This document shows, piece after piece, positions 14,692 to 23,121 of a stretch of 64,000 bases of DNA. Positions within the stretch are counted from its first letter, which is position 1, and each line of letters opens with the position of its first letter. Below the pieces are notes generated by a model, which was given only the letters and a program-made list of their open reading frames with translations, ran no database searches and was not told the origin of the DNA. The translations under genes and the position numbers were made by a program. The stretch is from Sulfuriferula sp. (GTDB lineage Bacteria > Pseudomonadota > Gammaproteobacteria > Burkholderiales > Sulfuriferulaceae), in NCBI GenBank assembly GCA_031291235.1, contig JARLJL010000009.1:372208-436207 (forward strand). The letters run 5' to 3'.

Positions 14692-15807
14692 ATGTCCGCA
14701 CCCGCCATCCGTCCGGAGTCGATCGACAACAAGCTGTATCTGCATGCTACCGGGGACTGGCGTTTATCGCAGCTCGATACGCAACAGCCGCAACTGCCGG
14801 CCGCACCGCGCGCTGAGACCAATTATCTGGATGGGGCAGAGATTACCAGCCTGGATACCAGCGGCGCGCTGATGTTACTAAAATTACTGTACGACCGCGA
14901 TATCCCGCCCGACAGTGTGGTACTGAACAACTTCTCCAACGCGCATCAAACCATTTTTGAACTGGTGCGCCAAAATTTCAGCGCCAGCCAGCAACGGCAA
15001 CCCGCCGCCCGGCACCGTACGCTGGCGAGAATCGGGCGCAATGCCGGCTCGGTAGGCGAACACCTTATCGGCATGATCAACTTTATCGGTATTCTGACCC
15101 TTGAAGTCGGCAATCTGCTCCGGCATCCATTGCGCTTTCGCATCAAGGAGTTGGCCAATCAGGTCGAAACCATATTCGTATATGCGCTGCCGCTGGCTTT
15201 TGCCATGATGTTTCTGCTCGGGCTGGTTTTTGCCTACCTGCTGGGTATACAGGCCGAGCAATACGGCGCCAATATTTTTGTAGTAGACGGCTCGGCACTC
15301 GCCATTTGCCGGGAGCTTGCGCCGGTTATCGTCGCCATACTGGTGGCCGGCCGCTCCGGCGCGGCGATTACCGCTCAAATCGGCACCATGAAAGTGTATG
15401 AGGAAATCGACGCCATCAAGGTGCTGGGCCTGTCGCCGTACGCCGTGCTGGTGCTGCCACGCATACTGGCGCTCTTGATCGCACTGCCGCTGCTGGTCTT
15501 CGTCGGCGACATTGCCGGCCTGTTCGGCAGCATGGTCATTGCCGACCAGCAACTCTCGGTGACGCCGATCACCTTCATCAACCGCCTGCAGCAGGTGCTG
15601 GAAACCAAAACCGTCGTCATCGGCCTGATCAAGGCGCCGGTATTTGCCGTATTTATCGGCACCATTGCCTGCTACATGGGCTTTACCGTGGCGCGCGACG
15701 CGCGCAGCATCGGTATCAATACCACGTCTACCGTAGTGCAAAGCATCGTTGCGGTCATATTGATCAACGCGATTTTCGCCATCATCCTGGTAAAACTGGG
15801 GATATGA
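14692..15807 (+). CDS. mlaE: MlaE-family ABC lipid-transport permease with fused N-terminal STAS-like domain
   Basis: A 371-residue inner-membrane protein. Residues 1-100 resemble a STAS/MlaB-like domain (NYLDGAEITSLDTSGALMLLKLL), fused to the permease rather than encoded separately. The permease domain from about residue 125 shows the MlaE signature, including VIVAILVAGRSGAAITAQIGTMK and EEIDAIKVLGLSPYAVLVLPR. With the ATPase and MCE protein encoded next it should move phospholipids or other lipids between the two membranes. It starts six bases after metW, so transcription may continue from metXW. Confidence 0.92.
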   Translation: MSAPAIRPESIDNKLYLHATGDWRLSQLDTQQPQLPAAPRAETNYLDGAEITSLDTSGALMLLKLLYDRDIPPDSVVLNNFSNAHQTIFELVRQNFSASQQRQPAARHRTLARIGRNAGSVGEHLIGMINFIGILTLEVGNLLRHPLRFRIKELANQVETIFVYALPLAFAMMFLLGLVFAYLLGIQAEQYGANIFVVDGSALAICRELAPVIVAILVAGRSGAAITAQIGTMKVYEEIDAIKVLGLSPYAVLVLPRILALLIALPLLVFVGDIAGLFGSMVIADQQLSVTPITFINRLQQVLETKTVVIGLIKAPVFAVFIGTIACYMGFTVARDARSIGINTTSTVVQSIVAVILINAIFAIILVKLGI

Positions 15808-15808
15808 C

Positions 15809-16573
15809 ATGACGGACATGCTCATCAAGGTAGAACAGATCGTGACCCGCTTCGGCAAAAACACCGTGCATGACGGCGTCAGCATGGAAGTCGCTCGCGG
15901 CGAGGTGGTTGCCGTAATCGGCGGCAGCGGGACGGGGAAGTCCGTATTGCTGAAGGAAATCATCGGCTTGCTCAGACCGGAAAGCGGTCGTATTCATTTG
16001 TTCGGCGTAGACATGCTGACTGCCGACGAGGCCGATCTGGAACAGGTACGCCAGCGCTTCGGCATGCTGTTTCAGGACGGCGCGCTGTTTTCCTCGCTCA
16101 ATGTCGAGCAGAATGTCGCCACGCCGCTGCTGGAACACACGCATTTGCCCAAAGCCGTCTGCCTGCAGCTTGCCCGGCTGAAACTGGCGATGGTGGGTTT
16201 ACCGCCCAGCGCCGCCAACCAAATGCCCAGCGAACTTTCCGGCGGCATGCGCAAACGCGCCGCACTGGCGCGCGCATTGGCGCTCGACCCCGAGTTATTG
16301 TGTCTGGACGAACCGACATCCGGTCTCGACCCGATCTCGGCACGTGCCTTCGATCACCTGATCCGCACTCTGGCTGACAATCTGGGCTTGACCATATTAC
16401 TGATTACGCACGATTTGAATACTTTATTATCCATCATCGATCGCGCCGTCGTTCTGTCGGGGAGCAAGGTATTGGGCTCGGGCACCGTCGCAGAAATTCG
16501 GCAGATTAACGATCCCTGGCTGCATGAGTATTTTTCATCATGCACCACTCTGGAGACAGCTCATGGAAACTGA
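15809..16573 (+). CDS. mlaF: MlaF-family ABC transporter ATP-binding protein
   Basis: A 254-residue ABC ATPase. Walker A GGSGTGKSVLLKE (about residues 38-50), the signature LSGGMRKRAALARALA (about 143), Walker B ELLCLDEPTSGLDP (about 164) and the switch His in LLITHDL (about 200) are intact. It powers the adjoining MlaE permease. It starts just after the mlaE stop, and its 3' end overlaps the start of mlaD by 11 bases. Confidence 0.94.
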   Translation: MTDMLIKVEQIVTRFGKNTVHDGVSMEVARGEVVAVIGGSGTGKSVLLKEIIGLLRPESGRIHLFGVDMLTADEADLEQVRQRFGMLFQDGALFSSLNVEQNVATPLLEHTHLPKAVCLQLARLKLAMVGLPPSAANQMPSELSGGMRKRAALARALALDPELLCLDEPTSGLDPISARAFDHLIRTLADNLGLTILLITHDLNTLLSIIDRAVVLSGSKVLGSGTVAEIRQINDPWLHEYFSSCTTLETAHGN

Positions 16574-17507
16574 AGCACGATATACGCTGGTCGGCAGCGT
16601 CGTTTTACTGATCGTTCTGTTGCTCGTCGCCAGCCTGGTATGGGTGATGGGCGGGGCGGATCGCATCTCGTACCAGCACTATACAATTTATTTTCACAAT
16701 CAATCCATGGACGGCCTGGACATCAACAGCGCCGTCAAATTGCGCGGCATAAAAGTCGGCGTGGTGACCGATTACACCTTCGTTGCCGGCAACAAGGAAG
16801 CGGTACGCGTCAATATCAAGCTCGACGAATCCACGCCCATCCACATCAATAGCCAGGCATACATCAAACGCAATATCGTCACCGGCCTGGCCACCGTCGA
16901 AATCAGCAATCCTGACGCAACCAGCCCGCTGCTGACCACGATATCCCCCAACGAACAGTATCCGGTCATCGCCGAAGGCAGTTCGGATCTGGACAAGGTC
17001 ACCACCGATTTGTCGCAAATGGCCGAAAACGGCGCAGTCCTGCTGAATAAAATGAATACGATGCTATCCGACGACAATCGCGCAGCCGTCACCGCCACGC
17101 TGCATAATGTACAAGTACTGTCTGCGCAATTGATAGCACACAAGGAAATGCTCGACCATGCCATTCAAAGCTTTGAGGATGCTTCCGATGCAGTCAAACT
17201 GAGCGCGAATAATTTCAACCAGACTACCTCGCATCTGGACAACAATATCCAGACGCTGAGCGACAACGCCAACAACACACTGACCCAGGCCACAGCAGCA
17301 CTGGGTGATTTGCAGCAGCAATCGGTCATCATTTCGCGGCAACTGCAGATGCTTACCAATACCGCCAATTACCAGCTTAACCAGATCAGTCGCGACGTCC
17401 ATCAGAGCGCCAATACCATCACCACTACCGGACAACGGCTGGCCAATCCGCGTAATCTGATCTTCGGTAACGGCAAATCCGAACCCGCACCCGGAGAACA
17501 ACCATGA
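16563..17507 (+). CDS. mlaD: MlaD-family MCE-domain lipid-binding protein
   Basis: A 314-residue protein with a short cytoplasmic N-terminus, one membrane helix (about residues 8-30) and an MCE domain (about 38-120; QSMDGLDINSAVKLRGIKVGVVTDY and ITGLATVEI-like NIVTGLATVEISN). A long helical, Asn/Gln/Ser-rich C-terminal half (about 145-290) probably extends into the periplasm, longer than in E. coli MlaD. ATG 16563 was chosen because METEARYTLVG matches family starts. It forms the periplasmic lipid channel of the Mla-like transporter. Confidence 0.92.
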   Translation: METEARYTLVGSVVLLIVLLLVASLVWVMGGADRISYQHYTIYFHNQSMDGLDINSAVKLRGIKVGVVTDYTFVAGNKEAVRVNIKLDESTPIHINSQAYIKRNIVTGLATVEISNPDATSPLLTTISPNEQYPVIAEGSSDLDKVTTDLSQMAENGAVLLNKMNTMLSDDNRAAVTATLHNVQVLSAQLIAHKEMLDHAIQSFEDASDAVKLSANNFNQTTSHLDNNIQTLSDNANNTLTQATAALGDLQQQSVIISRQLQMLTNTANYQLNQISRDVHQSANTITTTGQRLANPRNLIFGNGKSEPAPGEQP

Positions 17508-18127
17508 ACGGCAAATTACTCATTGCGCTATTAATCAGCCTGCTCAGCGGCTGCGTCAATCTCGGCGACGACCATCAGAATGCTACCAGCACGACCTACG
17601 TACTGACCGATACGACGGCAGCGCCCGCTACCGGCCCGGTCATACCGCATACACTATTGGTCGAAGACACGCATGCCAACACCTATGACAACAACGAAGC
17701 GCTGGTATTCAGCCACGAACCCAACACCCGCGGACGCTACAGGTACGCACGCTGGAGCGAACTCCCCAGCACCCGGTTCAGCGAGCTACTATTCAACCGG
17801 CTGGCTACGGCCAATGTCTACGCCACTGTGGTCGGCCCCAGCAGCGACGTCATCGCCGACCGCCGCCTGTCTACGGAATTGTTATCGTTCTATCATGACA
17901 CGACCACCAATCCGGGGGTGGTACACGTTGCTATCCGGGCAGAATTGTTCGACGCTCAGCATCACCGACTGATGGCTCGCCGGGTATTCGAGCAGACAGT
18001 GCCGGTTACCAGCTATAACGCTGCGGGCGCAGCGGCGGCATTTAATCTCGCCACCCAGACGTTGCTCAACGACATCAGTACCTGGATAGGCGCTACTGGC
18101 ACATCGACATCAGCCGCGCATGGCTAA
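17504..18127 (+). CDS. ABC-type transport auxiliary lipoprotein (PqiC-like)
   Basis: A 207-residue lipoprotein: [17 protein letters not shown] has a lipobox LSGC (Cys17). The rest resembles the ABC_trans_aux family ([10 protein letters not shown] near the start, then [33 protein letters not shown]). Such lipoproteins sit at the outer membrane in MCE transport systems, and here it replaces the MlaC/MlaA-type partners, which are not encoded nearby. It overlaps mlaD by four bases (ATGA) and its last 18 bases overlap the end of convergent htpX. Confidence 0.87.
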   Translation: MNGKLLIALLISLLSGCVNLGDDHQNATSTTYVLTDTTAAPATGPVIPHTLLVEDTHANTYDNNEALVFSHEPNTRGRYRYARWSELPSTRFSELLFNRLATANVYATVVGPSSDVIADRRLSTELLSFYHDTTTNPGVVHVAIRAELFDAQHHRLMARRVFEQTVPVTSYNAAGAAAAFNLATQTLLNDISTWIGATGTSTSAAHG

Positions 18128-18961
18128 CAACTTCGCCACCCGCTCCTCGGTCGAGGGGTGAGTGCGAAACAGGTTTTGCATGCCGTCCGCCGTCAACGGA
18201 TTGATGATCATCATTTGCGCGGTTTCCGGATGCATTTCAGCCGTTTGCATCGGTATGCCGTGGGCGTAGGCTTCGATTTTGCGTAGCGCGTCGGCCAGCG
18301 CAACCGGATCGCCGGAAATATCTGCGCCGCCCGCATCTGCGCCGAATTCGCGAGATCGGGAAATCGCCATTTGTATCAACATGGCCGCCAGCGGCGCGAC
18401 GATCATGATCAGTATCGCTACGACAGGATTCACGTTGCGCTCGCCGTCGTTATTGGTGCCGCCGCCGAACAGCATGCCGAACTGGGCAATCGCCGAGATA
18501 GCGCCGGCAACGGTCGCCGATATCGTGGAAATCAGGATGTCGCGATGCCTGACGTGAGCCAGCTCGTGCGCCATCACCCCGCGCAGTTCGCGCGGACTCA
18601 GCATGCGGATAATCCCGGTAGTGGCCGCCACAGCGGCATGTTCGGGATTGCGCCCGGTAGCAAACGCGTTAGGCTGGGCTTCGTCGATAATGTATACCTT
18701 GGGCATGGGCAACCCGGCGCGCTGCGCAAGCTCGGCGATGATGCCGTAAAATTCAGGTGCGCTATTCGCATCAACCTGCTGGGCGTTGTACATTTTCAAC
18801 ACCATTTTGTCGGAGAACCAGTAAGCGTAAACATTCATCGCACCGGCAAACAGCAGCGCGATCATCATTCCGCTTTTTCCGCCCAGCAACATCCCGACCG
18901 TAGCGAACAACACCACGATTCCCGCCATTAATATGGTCGTTTTAAACCAGTTTTCCAGCAT
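18110..18961 (-). CDS. htpX: HtpX-type membrane zinc metalloprotease
   Basis: A 283-residue M48 protease for quality control of inner-membrane proteins. Two N-terminal membrane helices are followed by the catalytic HELAHVRH (HExxH) near residue 130, two more membrane segments (about 145-165 and 180-200), and the third zinc ligand Glu in [13 protein letters not shown] 18961 (MLENWFKT) matches family starts; the frame extends upstream without support. It lies downstream of fmt on the same strand with only 26 bases between. Confidence 0.94.
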   Translation of the reverse strand: MLENWFKTTILMAGIVVLFATVGMLLGGKSGMMIALLFAGAMNVYAYWFSDKMVLKMYNAQQVDANSAPEFYGIIAELAQRAGLPMPKVYIIDEAQPNAFATGRNPEHAAVAATTGIIRMLSPRELRGVMAHELAHVRHRDILISTISATVAGAISAIAQFGMLFGGGTNNDGERNVNPVVAILIMIVAPLAAMLIQMAISRSREFGADAGGADISGDPVALADALRKIEAYAHGIPMQTAEMHPETAQMMIINPLTADGMQNLFRTHPSTEERVAKLLAMRG

Positions 18962-18987
18962 CGCCGCATCTCCAAAAACACCGGTAA

Positions 18988-19932
18988 TCAGATAGATGGG
19001 GCATTTTCGCAAAAATTCAATCCCGCACTCAACGGATGTCCGGCCAGCCATTGCCCGGCGGGCTGACGTTTACCGCCCGCCATTTGCAACTCGGTAATAC
19101 GCAATGCGTCCCGACCGCAGGCGACCACTATGCCATCATTGTCGGCGACCAGCACGGTTCCGGGCCGGCCTGCGCCTGCCTGCACCTGCGCCCGCCAGAT
19201 CTTGACAGGCTGCGCCTGCCAAAGAAAAAACGCTCCCGGGGCCGGGTTGAAAGCGCGGATATTGCGCACCAGTTGCTGCGCATCCAGCGTGAAATCCAGC
19301 AGCGCTTCCGCTTTGCCGATCTTGGCAGCGTAAGTGACGCCGGCTACAGGCTGCGATTCCGCTATCAGCGTACCCGCGTCGACGGCGTCCAGTGCGGCAA
19401 CGGCCATCTCGGCACCCAGCAGGGCCAGCTTGTCGTGCAGGCTGCCCGTAGTATCGTCCGCGTCGATAGGTATTGCCTGGCGCATCAACATGGCGCCGGT
19501 ATCGAGGCCGGCATCCATTTGCATGATGGTAATGCCGGTTTCGCTATCGCCAGCCTGTATCGCGCGGTGTATCGGCGCTGCGCCGCGCCAGCGCGGTAAC
19601 AGCGAAGCATGGATGTTCAGACAACCGTAACGCGGCATGTCCAGCACCGCCTGCGGCAGAATCAGGCCGTACGCCGCCACCACCATGACATCGGCCGTTA
19701 GCGCACGCAATACGTCCTGGCTCTCGACAGATTTAAGGCTTTCGGGCTGCAATACCGGCAAACCCAGACGTATCGCCTCCTGCTTTACTGCGCTCGGCGT
19801 CAGCTTCATGCCGCGCCCGGAAGGCCGGTCGGGCTGAGTCAACACGGCAACCACGGTATGCCCGGCAGCATGCAGGGCGGTGAGGGCGACACGGGCGAAT
19901 TCCGGCGTGCCGGCAAAAATTATGCGCATCAT
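18988..19932 (-). CDS. fmt: Methionyl-tRNA formyltransferase
   Basis: A 314-residue enzyme that formylates Met-tRNA for translation initiation. [15 protein letters not shown] at the start, the catalytic region with [20 protein letters not shown] (about residues 108-127; Asn-His and the [11 protein letters not shown] signature) and a C-terminal OB-fold are as expected. The sequence opens with two Met codons, either of which may start. It is three bases downstream of def, the standard def-fmt pairing. Confidence 0.96.
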   Translation of the reverse strand: MMRIIFAGTPEFARVALTALHAAGHTVVAVLTQPDRPSGRGMKLTPSAVKQEAIRLGLPVLQPESLKSVESQDVLRALTADVMVVAAYGLILPQAVLDMPRYGCLNIHASLLPRWRGAAPIHRAIQAGDSETGITIMQMDAGLDTGAMLMRQAIPIDADDTTGSLHDKLALLGAEMAVAALDAVDAGTLIAESQPVAGVTYAAKIGKAEALLDFTLDAQQLVRNIRAFNPAPGAFFLWQAQPVKIWRAQVQAGAGRPGTVLVADNDGIVVACGRDALRITELQMAGGKRQPAGQWLAGHPLSAGLNFCENAPSI

Positions 19933-19935
19933 TTT

Positions 19936-20439
19936 TTACATGGTTTCCAGAACGCGTTTTTTCAGCTTGTTCTTGATTCGGCTCTGTTTCAGCGGCGACA
20001 GATACTGCACGAATACCTTGCCCAGTAAATGATCCATCTCGTGCTGCACGCACACCGCCATCAACCCCTCGGCGTCCAGCGTAAACGATTTGCCTTCGGC
20101 ATCCAGCGCCTGCACGGTAACGCGCTCGGCGCGCGTCACCTTGTCGTAGATTCCCGGCACGGAAAGACAGCCTTCCTCGTGAATGGCAATGCCGTCGCTG
20201 CTTAGCAGGACGGGATTGATGAATACCCGCAAATCGTTACGCTCTTCGGAAATATCGATCACCAGTACCTGCACATGCTGATCCACCTGCGTTGCAGCCA
20301 GCCCTATGCCCGGCGCGTCATACATGGTTTCCGCCATGTCGGCAACCAGTCGGCGGATACGTTCGTCTACCGTTGCAACAGGCTTGGCAACGGTATACAA
20401 ACGCGGATCGGGATATCGAAGTATTGTTAATTTGGCCAT
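19936..20439 (-). CDS. def: Peptide deformylase
   Basis: A 167-residue metalloenzyme that removes the N-formyl group from nascent proteins. All three family motifs are present: GIGLAATQV (about residues 44-52), EGCLSVPG (about 88-95, metal-binding Cys) and QHEMDHLLG (about 131-139, HExxH). It heads the def-fmt-htpX minus-strand operon and diverges from the LysM gene; a TATAAT-like hexamer for this strand lies at 20493-20498. Confidence 0.96.
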   Translation of the reverse strand: MAKLTILRYPDPRLYTVAKPVATVDERIRRLVADMAETMYDAPGIGLAATQVDQHVQVLVIDISEERNDLRVFINPVLLSSDGIAIHEEGCLSVPGIYDKVTRAERVTVQALDAEGKSFTLDAEGLMAVCVQHEMDHLLGKVFVQYLSPLKQSRIKNKLKKRVLETM

Positions 20440-20549
20440 ATAAACTTGCCTACATATGTGATTACATGCAGAATCTAAATAAAATATCGGATATTATACG
20501 GTGGTTGTTACAATAGCGGCTAAATTACAAACCGGCACGAGGGGGTTCA

Positions 20550-21554
20550 ATGCATAAATTCACTATTTCCTTATTATTGGCAAGCTTGATCAGCTTTTCA
20601 AGCCACGCCGATGAATTACGTTTACAAAACAATGCACCCACTCGCTACACGGTCGTCAAAGGCGACACTTTATGGGATATTTCAGGAAAATTCCTGAAAG
20701 ACCCATGGAAATGGCCGCAAATCTGGCGCATGAACAAAGCCGAAATCAAAAATCCACACTGGATTTATCCCGGCGATATCGTGGTACTGGATAGAAGCGG
20801 CGCAACCCCCAAACTTTCGTTAATCAGCTCCGGCCTGAATACGGTCAAGCTGTCACCCAAAATACGCGGTACCGAAATTGACGATACCGGAATCCCGCCC
20901 ATCCCCGCGTCTACCATCAATGCCTTTATCAGCCAGCCGTTTGTAATGGAGAAAGGCGCGCTCGACAATGCACCGCGCATACTCGAGGCGCAGGAAGACC
21001 GCATGATACTGGGGGCCGGCGACAAAGCCTACGCCACCAGTAACGATAGCAATGTCACCGACTGGAAAATACTACGTCAGGGTAAACTGCTGATCGATCC
21101 GGATACGAAAGAAGAACTGGGCTACGAAGTCGAGTATCTGGGCGAAGCCAAGACTATCGCTCCCGGCAATCCGCAGCGCATACTGATTACCGCCGCGTCT
21201 CAGGAAATCGAAGCCAACGACCGGCTCAAGCCTGCCGACGAACGCTATTCTTTCCGTTACATCCCGCACGCCCCCAGCGGCCCGGTTAACGGCAAGGTCA
21301 TATCGGCTTACGGCGGTCTTGCCGAAGCCGGGCAATATGCAACTATCGTCATCAACAAGGGCAAGCGCGATGCCATGGAAGAAGGCGATGTACTTGCCGT
21401 TTACAGAAACGGCGGCAAAGCGGACGGCATCACCTTGCCCGATTCCCGCTCCGGTCTGATCATGATCTATCGCGTGTTCGACAAGGTTTCATACGCACTG
21501 GTCATGCAAACCAGCCGGCCGGTCAATTTGCTGGATTTTGTGCGTAATCCTTAA
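20550..21554 (+). CDS. LysM-domain cell-wall-binding protein
   Basis: A 334-residue exported protein. The signal peptide (about residues 1-20, ending SSHA) is followed by a LysM domain (about 32-80; YTVVKGDTLWDISGKFLKDPWKWPQIWRMN... PHWIYPGDIVVL), which binds peptidoglycan. The remaining 250 residues have no motif I recognise, apart from beta-rich segments. The gene sits upstream of dprA in many betaproteobacteria; no function in transformation is proven. GAGGGG precedes its ATG. Confidence 0.88.
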   Translation: MHKFTISLLLASLISFSSHADELRLQNNAPTRYTVVKGDTLWDISGKFLKDPWKWPQIWRMNKAEIKNPHWIYPGDIVVLDRSGATPKLSLISSGLNTVKLSPKIRGTEIDDTGIPPIPASTINAFISQPFVMEKGALDNAPRILEAQEDRMILGAGDKAYATSNDSNVTDWKILRQGKLLIDPDTKEELGYEVEYLGEAKTIAPGNPQRILITAASQEIEANDRLKPADERYSFRYIPHAPSGPVNGKVISAYGGLAEAGQYATIVINKGKRDAMEEGDVLAVYRNGGKADGITLPDSRSGLIMIYRVFDKVSYALVMQTSRPVNLLDFVRNP

Positions 21555-21561
21555 GGCCGAA

Positions 21562-22632
21562 TTGCATCCTGGCGAACGTAACGCCTGGCTCGGGCTGTCC
21601 TTGACGCCCGGGCTAAGCAGCAAGCAATTCCGGACACTGCTCGCCGCCCTTGGCGGGCCGGAACAAATCTACGCCGCAACTACCGGTACATTGCAGCAAC
21701 ATGTCCCCGTGCCGGTAGCGCAACAAATATCGCAAGGCATCCATATCGAACGAATTGCCGCCACCCTGGACTGGCTGAATCAGCCCGGCAATTATCTCGT
21801 TACCCTGGCCGACGCCGATTATCCGCAACGCCTACTCGAAATCACCGACCCGCCGCCGCTACTTTATGTCAAAGGCCGTCGCGAGCTGTTAAACAAGCCA
21901 GGGCTGGCCGTCGTCGGCAGCCGCAATACCACGCCGCAGGGCGCCTTGAATGCCGAAAGCTTTGCTCATGCTCTGGCCGATGCCGGGCTGACCATCATTA
22001 GCGGTTTGGCATTGGGCGCCGACACCGCCGCACATCAGGGCGGACTGAAGGGCGCCGCCAGTACGATCGCCGTCGTCGGCACCGGACTGGATATCATTTA
22101 TCCGGCACGCAACAAGGCGCTCGCGCACCAGCTTGCCGAGCACGGTGCCATCATTTCGGAATTTCCGCTCGGCACGCCGTCGATTGCTGCCAATTTTCCG
22201 CGCCGCAATCGCATTATCAGCGGCATCAGTCTGGGCTGTCTGGTAATTGAAGCCGCGCTGCAAAGCGGCTCGCTGATTACCGCGCGGTTGGCGTCGGAGC
22301 AGGGCCGGGAAGTGTTCGCCATACCCGGCTCGATACACTCCCCGGTGGCACGGGGCTGCCACTACTTGATCAAACAGGGTGCAAAACTGGTGGAATCAGC
22401 CCAGGACATACTGGATGAACTGCGCTGGCATACGCCGGCCGCTGTCACATCGGTCGCCAACGGGTATGAGGATACCTTGCTGACGTTAATGGGCTTCGAT
22501 GCGCTGCATTTGGATACGCTAATCGCACGTAGCGGGTTGACGGCGGAAACGCTTTCCGCCATGCTGTTGGAAAAAGAGTTAATGGGACAAATAGCGACGC
22601 TGCCCGGCGGTTTATACCAACGTATTATTTGA
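21562..22632 (+). CDS. dprA: DNA-processing protein DprA
   Basis: About 356 residues. The Rossmann-like DprA core is clear: LAVVGSRNTTPQG (about residue 115), IISGLALGADTAAHQG (about 147), VGTGLDIIYPARN, EFPLGTPSIAANFPRRNRIISGIS and LITARLASEQGREVFAIPGS. DprA loads RecA on incoming single-stranded DNA during natural transformation. No ATG is available at the start; TTG 21562 with AAGG five bases upstream was chosen, and TTG 21538 (overlapping the LysM gene) is an alternative. A C-terminal winged-helix domain (about 300-355) is present. Confidence 0.93.
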   Translation: MHPGERNAWLGLSLTPGLSSKQFRTLLAALGGPEQIYAATTGTLQQHVPVPVAQQISQGIHIERIAATLDWLNQPGNYLVTLADADYPQRLLEITDPPPLLYVKGRRELLNKPGLAVVGSRNTTPQGALNAESFAHALADAGLTIISGLALGADTAAHQGGLKGAASTIAVVGTGLDIIYPARNKALAHQLAEHGAIISEFPLGTPSIAANFPRRNRIISGISLGCLVIEAALQSGSLITARLASEQGREVFAIPGSIHSPVARGCHYLIKQGAKLVESAQDILDELRWHTPAAVTSVANGYEDTLLTLMGFDALHLDTLIARSGLTAETLSAMLLEKELMGQIATLPGGLYQRII

Positions 22633-22645
22633 CTACTTGAAGATA

Positions 22646-23107
22646 ATGTTTGAAATACTGATTTTTCTATTCGAAAACTACCCGCAAATCGAGTTGGCGC
22701 CCGATCGCGATGCATTGACGATCAAGTTGCACGCTGCCGGATTTAACGGCGATGAAATCGATCAGGCGCTGGACTGGTTCTCGGATCTGGGCGCACTCAA
22801 CTCCGCACAATATCCCCCCAGTCTGGCAGACCATCACGCCATCCGGGTGTATGCCGCCCACGAACTTGAACGTCTGGACGCCGAAAGCCGCGGCTTCCTG
22901 CTGTTTCTGGAACATGCCGGCCTGCTCAATCCGTTGCAGCGCGAATGGATCATAGACCGAGTGCTGGCGCTGGATGAAGACGAAGTCAGCCTGGAAAAGA
23001 TCAAATGGATTGCCCTCATGGTTCTGTGGAGTCAAAACCCAAATCAGGATTATTTACTTCTGGAAGACATGCTGTTTAATGACGGCACCGGTCTATCCAT
23101 ACACTAA
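22646..23107 (+). CDS. smg: Smg family protein (DUF494)
   Basis: A 153-residue acidic, helical protein beginning MFEILIFLFENY, the usual Smg start. It lies between dprA and topA, as in E. coli and many betaproteobacteria. Its molecular function is not established. ATG 22646 was preferred over an upstream TTG three codons earlier because it matches the family N-terminus. Confidence 0.9.
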   Translation: MFEILIFLFENYPQIELAPDRDALTIKLHAAGFNGDEIDQALDWFSDLGALNSAQYPPSLADHHAIRVYAAHELERLDAESRGFLLFLEHAGLLNPLQREWIIDRVLALDEDEVSLEKIKWIALMVLWSQNPNQDYLLLEDMLFNDGTGLSIH

Positions 23108-23121
23108 GCGCCACCCCATCC

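Noticed and set aside
14884-15963. 359-codon open frame on the minus strand
   Set aside because: It lies opposite mlaE and the start of mlaF, is rich in Gln/His/Arg as expected for an antisense frame, and shows no motif.
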